From: Limnoperna fortunei
Lineage: Eukaryota; Mollusca; Bivalvia; Mytilida; Modiolidae
Reading direction: 5' to 3'
Length of the DNA stretch: 64,000 bases
Assembly: GCA_944474755.1 (NCBI GenBank)
Contig: OX104112.1
Coordinates: 92,641,756 to 92,705,755, forward strand
Positions 58,001 to 64,000 of the stretch are shown here, piece after piece. Numbering within the stretch: position 1 is the first letter of the stretch; each line of letters starts with the position of its first letter. The notes under the pieces were generated by a model, which was not told where the DNA came from, did no database searches, and worked only from the letters and a program-made list of their open reading frames with translations. The position numbers were made by a program, and so were the translations under genes.

Positions 58001-61000
58001 TATTCAAATTTCGGCAAGTCCAAGACGTCACTAATATTGGTTGATTGATTGATTGATTGATTAATGGTGTTTAACGCCCGAGCAGCAATATTTGAGCTAT
58101 ATTCAGGCGACACAAATATTGGTCTGATTCGCGTAAATAAAATGACTTTCCACAAAATTACTTGCAAATATTTGCACTCATTTTAATAACGCATATTTAT
58201 AAACAAAAAAAAACGCCAAAAACTATTTTCGGTCAATGAGTTACAAAATATAGAACACTAAGAAAACTAAGAGACAAGGAACACAAATTGTAAATAAGTT
58301 TAAATGTGATGCGAGGCATTATAGACATGACGGTAACAATTAGTATTACAGTCGACAACTGATGAAAAGCGGGGTTTTCTCCTTGTAATGTTGCTTCCTG
58401 AACGCCAATATATAGCTGAAAAATTGCTTGACCGCTATCAAAACAAGAAACAAACTAATTTGGCTTTGTCGGGTAATCACTAAAGATAATTTAAACATGC
58501 ATATATGCTGTATTTCTTTATACTTCATTCTACATTCAATATACACTTTGTTATTTCTATGCATTAAACAATGTACAATATTTTTGCTCAAGTGCATAGA
58601 ACGATATCATTTTTCTAGGAATATCAAATTCAACAAATGCAACACAATTTTAATAATCAAATGTTAAATGATTGATTTCTTTTTTATGTTTTGCTAATAA
58701 ATTCATTGAAACTCTCAAATACAGCTTAGTAACTTCCAATTAATTTATTGTTTGATTTTTTTTCTCTTCCTACATACATAACTGAAAACCAATTAATCAA
58801 TCAGCGTATGAAAAATTATGTGTACATACTTGGAAAACACAATAATCCATTCCAGTACTGCTGACCTGGGTCGCACATACACTTGCCATAACTGCAGTAC
58901 AGTTCGTCCTGACAATCACCGGAGGCCGAACAAGATTCATGTAAACCTTTTCCTGGAAAAACATATTAAACAAAAGGTAGAAGCCTCCCAAAGTCTGACT
59001 CACATATGTTACTATACCTTCTTTTTGTGGAAACACAATTTACCAGTTTACTTATCGACCTACATTAGCACAATCTACAAATTATTTAATAAGTAGAGTA
59101 TATAATATAAATGAGATATTGAGCCATGAGCTTTCAACCTTATCAATCAGTTACTTATAGTCCTTAGCTTTTTCTACAAACGTTGAAAAGGATTGTAATT
59201 AATATGTAGCAGTTCTCCTGCACACGGTGTCTTATTTTTCAATTGATCAGGTAGGCAAGAGTTTGCAGTATACTGATTTTTGCAAAAGTCACCAATATCG
59301 TAGTGATTTATAAACCAAGATTACAGAAAAAGGACTCTAACGCGTTTTTAATAAGTTTACTATAGGTACCATTTCCATTAAAATTATTATATCGCCTTTG
59401 AAAATATGAATAAATTCAGTACATAGTGATAGTGATAGTACATAATGCAGAGATGATTATTGTATACATTTATTACTGACTAGTGGAATATGATAAGGAC
59501 CATTGCTGTAGTTGCTATATTTTGTTTGTTGGTTCTCAAGTATACCGCCAGTGTATTGGACTTTAATTTGTCTTTTTTGACAGTTTCTTTGGTGTAAGGC
59601 ATTTTGTTACTACCTTTATGTCAAGTCACATACTTGGAAAACAAAAAGATCCATTCCAGTACTTCTGAGTTGAATCGCATACACACTCGCCATTAATACA
59701 GTACAGTGATTCCTGACATTCACTGGAGGCAGTACATGATGTATGTACACCGTTTACTGGAAAATATATAAAAATTGATTAAAGATTTACTGTATAGAAA
59801 TACGATTTGGTGATTTTTTCTGCTTGCTGCAGAAAAACCCAAATAAAATTTTTTGATAGATACGTAGAGGCGGACTGAAAGGCTGATTCATATATTTCAG
59901 TGTACCTTCTTTTTGTGGCAATCAAATTTTCGGTTAATTTACGTATCCACATTTGCACATTAAACAAAATATATAAGTAATTATAGTGGATTATACATAG
60001 GGAATTTTGCAGAATGATCTTCCAACCACACATTAATCAATTAAATGATCCAACCATTAACATGGTAGAAATTAATATGTACCAGTTACACGATATTCAG
60101 GTATTATTCCTTATTAATATTACTCAGTTTTTTACCGTGAAAAAGATGGACCAAAACGGACACGCTCGCTGTGCAGCTCTGTGGTTCGAGCACCGTGTTC
60201 CCAGTGTGATAATTTGTATACATAATGGCACACTTACGAGAAATAAATAACTATACCTCTTATAGGTTCTGTACATGTTAAATCGCTATTACATATGCGT
60301 GTATCATTGCAGCAGCTCTGACATTCAAATGTAATACGTTTCGTTTTCCAAATATGTTTCCCACTGATTCATTTCTCATACAAAGCTAAAACAGTTCAGA
60401 ATAAGCTATGTTTATAAATTCGGATAAGTAAATTGTCACTAAAAGTGGTTGTATTTATAATTAGTTTTTACTGTTTTATTTCAAATATAATGCTAAAGGC
60501 ATCGGAGTTAGCATAATCACTGAGCCAGAAGCTAGTAGGATTATTATGGTATAACTTGTTTTTATGTCTACCGCCTAACATCACTGAGCGAAGATAGAAT
60601 GAAGGATCAGTTAGCAGCATTTGCCTCATGTTAAACAAATCTCTACACACGTTTTACTGTTAATTTTAGTAGCCCAGCAATTTTTATAATAACCTCAATC
60701 TATTATACATAAATTGAATTTTTTAATTTGTAGAAAAAAATAACAGCCTTTGCAAGTTAGGAAAAATTCTTGAAAATTCTATCCGTGATTAATTTGTTAT
60801 GGTTTATTTTTATTCGTCTAATTTATTATTATTAGATGTTTTATTTTAATACAAGATGTAACATGATATAAAGAAGAAGACCATTAAGTATCATGAGTTT
60901 CTCATTGTTCCTTTGAAGCACATTAAAACTGTTAGATTTTAATTACCTCAGGATTAGTACAACCAGCATCATACTTGGTTTGGTTCAGTTCTGTTCTGTA

Positions 61001-62715
61001 TTTACGTAAAAAACAAACCTGGAACAAAGTGGCGTGATTTTTTTCCTTACGAATTCTATCGCGAATAAATATGTTAAAACAAATCTACAGTAGTTAATAA
61101 TATATTGTTTTGTCATTATCATCAGCACGTGTCGCAAAATCCGCTGTTTTTTCTAAGGAGAGCTCTCTGATGTCCCACGCTCCCATCAAGGTCTTAAAAA
61201 AAACGTTTGACGGCAGAAGATTATCGGACTATTATCATCTCCAAAGGGAAATAAATTCGATACATCAAATGTTGAAAATAATAGTCTTAATAAAAGATAT
61301 TTAATTATTATACAAAATCAAATTATGAAAGATTTGTCGTATGTGAAACATCAAGCGGATGTGCTTTCAGATAATGTTTCCAAATCCTATAGAATATCTA
61401 GTCTAAACGTGTAACTATCAAAAATGATTGGAATCAAAATTGATTAACTGTTGCAAGTGGTTGCGACTTTAAGTCTTGCGTTGTAAGAGGGGAATTATTT
61501 CATTTTTCAATTACGTCATCATTAAAATGCAAAGGTATTTACCAGAAAGGCCAGTATTTATTGAACTTTTGATAACAACTAACTGTATAAGTCAAAACGA
61601 AAGTCTGTAAAAATGTTTAAGTTCAAAGTTTTCAAAAATAATGACCTGAGAGTTGTCACATCGAACTAACTGAAGGCAAGCATTGGTTGTATTAACATCA
61701 GTACACGATAAGCATAACAGTCCACAATCTGTAAATAACTAAAATATGTTACTAAAGTTGCACCAAAAGTAAGTATTTTGTTAATGCTGGAATCGCTATA
61801 AAAGGTTAAATTTGCCGCTTCAACTCAATACTCTTAACTTTGCCAGTGACATTAGTAATTGTTTCCTCGTGTACCACCGCTTTTGCAGTTGATTTATTGT
61901 TGGTTAACTTGGTATTGTCCTGAAAACAGCTGAAATACTGCTCACTGACGTAAAACAAATATCCAGTCAATCAATCATCTAATCAATCATTAGTGTTCAA
62001 GTGCACTAATGTTTCAGTAGACAGTTCATTTGTAATATTTAAGTTAGTAATATTCTCGGTTGTCTATCTCATGGCGATAACGTGGCTTATAATGGATAAT
62101 TGTTTCAATTGCTTCTGCACAGGAAGAAACATATTTATGTTTGCTGTTGTCGAAAACAATGCATTGTTGAAAAAGGCGGTAAAGATTGATATGTCAGCAA
62201 ATTTAGATTTAGAAAACTAAAGATCAGCCTAAATATCTTGAAAACTGAGATTTTCGCCGTGCAACGAGTCTTGCAGACCGAACGTCCACATTCAGACAAT
62301 TTGAAAATCCTCAATACGACGACTTGACATTTGTGAATAGATCGTAAAGTGGATTCTGTGAAAATATGCCCTGTTTGTTTTTTCGGGGTTATGTTTAAGT
62401 CAACATGAAATTATATAATTTTCTATTTAGATGGTCTTGTAACCAACATCATAATTTACTCAACTATATGGCGCCCTACTTACATGTCCATTTGGGAACA
62501 ACTGTTACCAAAAATAATAAAATGTGTGTAATCCCTGTAAAAAAGAGATTGTAATTTACTGCTCATATAAATACAATTCTAAATTATATCATTTTACTGA
62601 CTATAAATAATAGTTAATAGTGTATTGTTTTAAACATGTATTATAGTAAATACATATTTATCTAAGGACGATACCACAAAGCAAGTGATAACTTACGAAC
62701 AAAATAAAGCAACAT
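54823..62715 (-). CDS. Gene B: secreted LU-EB-EB-novel domain protein, complete ten-exon model
   Basis: The exons, in order, are 62715-62697, 62534-62484, 61728-61646, 61018-60947, 60317-60257, 59756-59634, 58952-58830, 57155-56956, 55789-55641 and 55024-54823. All borders are GT-AG and every phase matches. The sum is 1083 nt: 360 residues plus TAA. The protein starts MLLYFVRITHILLFLVTVV, a good signal peptide, then has one LU (three-finger) domain, two six-cysteine EB-like modules and an unassigned domain of about 180 residues. It would be secreted or lumenal. It is a paralogue of gene A in its N-terminal half. With the longer LU exon (from 60385) the frame breaks. Regulation cannot be read from the sequence. 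Transcript evidence would settle expression. Confidence 0.78.
55641..55789 (-). CDS. Gene B exon 9: middle of the novel domain
   Basis: The exon is 149 nt, with acceptor tatctttag (phase 0) and donor gtaagt (leaving two bases). It encodes IKVSMYKDGAGKAFILFNAT, then GSNKMSWFTPDRIIKSSW. The F-N-A/G-T-G-S, W-F and D-R-I/L-I pattern is typical of a recurring but unnamed secreted domain in invertebrate proteins, as I remember it. Confidence 0.77.
55790..56955. other. Gene B intron with family A SINE
   Basis: A family A SINE copy lies at about 56700-56850 on the plus strand (gagcacgactcgaacccta, aatctggacgccatgacag). No other feature was seen. Confidence 0.55.
56956..57155 (-). CDS. Gene B exon 8: start of the novel domain
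   Basis: The exon is 200 nt, with acceptor tttattttttcatag (phase 1) and donor gtaaat (phase 0). It encodes TVTYVLLMKGVAGVGTYPPG, then DLFELWNSNETINENQ and HYKSSLSNNWPDLC. The frame stays open upstream to an ATG at 57180 (MRWIYFF), but the polypyrimidine tract and phase match to exon 7 argue that this is intron. Confidence 0.78.
57156..58829. other. Gene B intron with a 69-bp SINE B fragment
   Basis: The minus-strand fragment at 58042-58110 is flanked by cactaatattggt (58029-58041) and cacaaatattggt (58111-58123), a 13-bp target duplication with one change. It starts with tcgcct, exactly as at 40928. The rest is AT-rich. Confidence 0.85.
58830..58952 (-). CDS. Gene B exon 7: EB-like module 2
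   Basis: The exon is 123 nt, with acceptor gtttttccag and donor gtatgt, phase 1 at both ends. It encodes HESCSASGDCQDELYC, then SYGKCMC, then QYWNGLLC. It is a close sister of the module at 59634 and of gene A 22149. Exon and flanking intron sequence look duplicated as a block. Confidence 0.8.
59634..59756 (-). CDS. Gene B exon 6: EB-like module 1
   Basis: The exon is 123 nt, with acceptor tatattttccag and donor gtatgt, phase 1 at both ends. It encodes HTSCTASSECQESLYC, then INGECVC, then KYWNGSFC. Six cysteines are present in the shared spacing. Confidence 0.8.
60257..60385 (-). CDS. Gene B exon 5: end of LU domain, 5' part frameshifted
   Basis: From the outer acceptor ctgttttag (start 60385) the exon reads LCMRNESVGNIFGKRNVLH and then goes out of frame, because 7 nt are missing relative to gene A 28612-28477. 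From the inner acceptor gaatgtcag (start 60317) it reads SCCNDTRICNSDLTC in frame, 61 nt, phase 0 to 1, as in gene A. The donor is gtatag. The model uses the inner acceptor. Confidence 0.72.
60947..61018 (-). CDS. Gene B exon 4: middle of LU domain
   Basis: The exon is 72 nt, phase 0 at both ends, with acceptor gttccag and donor gtaatt. It encodes VCFLRKYRTELNQTKYDAGC, then TNPE. Compared with gene A 29141-29212, both Cys and the Asp-Ala-Gly-Cys core are identical. Confidence 0.8.
61646..61728 (-). CDS. Gene B exon 3: start of LU domain
   Basis: The exon is 83 nt, with acceptor gttatttacag (phase 1) and donor gtcatt (phase 0). It encodes YCGLLCLSCTDVNTTNAC, then LQLVRCDNSQ. The C-x3-C-x2-C opening and the later two Cys fit an LU/three-finger domain. 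Confidence 0.78.
61729..62483. other. Gene B intron with SINE B end
   Basis: At about 61830-61985 is a family B end (aaacagctgaaatactgctc, then tcaatcaatcatctaatc). The open frame at 61993-62220 shows no family signature. Confidence 0.5.
62484..62534 (-). CDS. Gene B exon 2: hydrophobic leader
   Basis: The exon is 51 nt, with acceptor tctttttacag and donor gtaagt. It encodes ITHILLFLVTVVPKWT, completing the signal peptide begun in exon 1. It is parallel to gene A 31487-31534, which is one codon shorter. Confidence 0.76.
62697..62715 (-). CDS. Gene B exon 1: start codon
   Basis: ATG at 62715 opens MLLYFV with one spare base before a strong donor, gtaagt. Its phase fits exon 2, giving Arg at the junction. 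A second ATG eleven bases upstream (62726) is in another frame and would not join exon 2. Nothing else within 150 bases offers a matching phase. Confidence 0.65.
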
Positions 62716-63529
62716 AGACGCAACATATATACAACTAAAAAGAAACAATAAATGATGTTCCGGAAGGAGGAATACCATATTTCATTCATTTCTGCTGATA
62801 TCCGTTGTGTTACTGAGGGTCAAATTGATGCGAGGCAATGAACGAAAGGGAGACCAGTAAGTTTCTACAAATGTCAATTGCCATCTATGTCACCGATTCC
62901 TCTATATTATCAACTTAGCTTAGAATTATTTTATTGCATAAAGGCTATAGGATTTGACACCAAATCAAGTAAGTCCTCTCTATCCAATAGTTACATGTAC
63001 ATATCAATAGGATACATAGTGTGTAATAGAAAATAAAAAAGAGAAAAAAGAATGCATGGTAAAACATTTGTGTTAATTTTATTTGAATAGCGACTGATCT
63101 GCTTCATGTAACGCTTTAGTTGTTTTGTATATTTTCTAAACCTATTCTTGTTAGTTGTGTTAAATGCGTTAGCAGAGCAAGCAATATGTTAAATATTGTG
63201 ATGTCTTTGCGAGAATATTCCTGCATTGCAGCATATACCGTTAACGCGTTCTTTCAAATATGGTATTAACACAAATGAAATACTCGAAAACAAATACAGT
63301 CTAAATTGTTTTAAATTATAAAGATGATGGTATAAATGAGTTCTTAGTCTACACCTTATAATCGTGTCATTATATTGAAGGTTGTATAAATTTACTTTTG
63401 ATTTTAATGGTGTTAATAAATACTACAATTTTCTGGGCGTAACCCCAGCATGCATTTTGTAAGACAATGCGTCAGTTTTGGCAGGCGCAGGATCTATAGA
63501 GTGATTTAGGTCAACACTGAGGTTGAGTC
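62716..63529. other. Upstream region of gene B, no clear promoter
   Basis: AT-rich. TATA-like strings are many, so none can be singled out. Confidence 0.3.
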
Positions 63530-63705
63530 AGAAAGCGGTCATGATGTGCTCAACTCCAATCTTAATGAACAAGGTTTGCCAGTTTTTTCTACAGAAAGGC
63601 AAAATTATTTACCGGGCACTCCGACTTCCTTCACCAATAAGAATTAGACGACCCGATAAAGCTGGAAAATGCTTAAAAGTGGCGTTAAATTTATTTAAAG
63701 TAACA
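63530..63705 (+). repeat. Family A SINE copy
   Basis: Phrases gtgctcaactccaatctta, gggcactccgacttccttc and gctggaaaatgcttaaaagt match the family. The open frame 63523-63816 is a by-product of it. Confidence 0.68.
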
Positions 63706-64000
63706 AAATACAGACAAACTAGAACGCTTAGTGAAAAACTCCAATTTCTATTACAAACAAGACAAATTAAAACAATACCATTTAAAAACATATTTGGAAT
63801 TTTTGTTACATGTTAGGGACCATATGGTAAAATATGAAAAAATAGGTCACTGTATTACAAAATTAGTGCCATAGACTTTACTATTTACAAAAAACGATGT
63901 CAAAATACCGTCGGTGATATTTTACTAACAATTTATTGTCGTATAATATCTACTTACAAAAATTCATTCGGAATAGTCAATACAATATTGCACCACACAC

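Noticed and set aside
60014..60250. Plus-strand 78-codon frame between gene B exons
   Set aside because: It has no family signature and lies in an intron on the opposite strand.
62697..62726. Upstream ATG at 62726 as start of gene B
   Set aside because: It gives phase 0 at the donor and shifts exon 2 out of frame; the ATG at 62715 fits.

Overview
The window is eukaryotic and animal. It is AT-rich and has no dense long ORFs. Interspersed repeats make up much of it, and the genes are split into short exons with GT-AG borders. Two tRNA-derived or SINE-like families, many Penelope-like retroelement remnants, CR1/Jockey-like and L1/Tx1-like LINEs and cysteine-rich secreted-protein exons together suggest a mollusc, most likely a bivalve. 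That assignment is an inference from general familiarity with such genomes, not from any search.

Two related multi-exon genes, both on the minus strand, are the main genic content. Every exon is shorter than a usual ORF cut-off, so they appear only when splice sites and phases are read by eye. Gene B (62715 down to 54823) can be assembled from start to stop: signal peptide, one Ly6/uPAR-like (LU) domain on three exons, two six-cysteine EB/EGF-like modules, and an unassigned secreted domain on three exons. If LU exon 3 uses its inner acceptor the exons total 1083 nt, which is 360 codons plus a stop. Gene A (31534 down to at least 18809) has a signal-peptide-like exon, two LU domains, five EB-like modules on separate symmetric phase-1 exons, and the first exon of a fibrinogen-related domain. 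Its start exon and the rest of the fibrinogen domain were not found. In both genes the 5' part of the third LU exon is broken in the same place by different lesions (an in-frame stop in A, a 7-nt loss in B), and the same inner acceptor restores the frame in both. A lone terminal exon of a VWC-like cysteine-rich protein lies at 38011-38137.

Layout. 1-2198: minisatellite, AT repeat, and a 446-bp tandem array carrying a tRNA-like sequence. 3050-7478: microsatellite, palindromes and a possible large TIR element. 7483-10225: decayed CR1/Jockey-like LINE with a 2A-like peptide motif near its N-terminus. 10226-18050: Penelope-like fragments, SINEs and a 1.8-kb near-perfect inverted repeat. 18809-31534: gene A with repeat-filled introns. 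31535-38010: mostly plain AT-rich DNA, with a 150-bp tandem duplication and a pogo/Tigger-like MITE. 38011-38137: VWC exon. 40198-48280: L1/Tx1-like LINE split by a 4.37-kb DNA transposon with perfect 83-bp TIRs and an 8-bp target duplication, which itself carries a MITE and a SINE. 50455-54601: a second large TIR-bounded, repeat-rich element. 54823-62715: gene B. 62716-64000: little beyond one SINE copy.

The domain mix of A and B (signal peptide, LU, EB, fibrinogen-like or novel C-terminal domain) fits secreted or surface recognition proteins built by exon duplication and shuffling. Any role in immunity is inference only.
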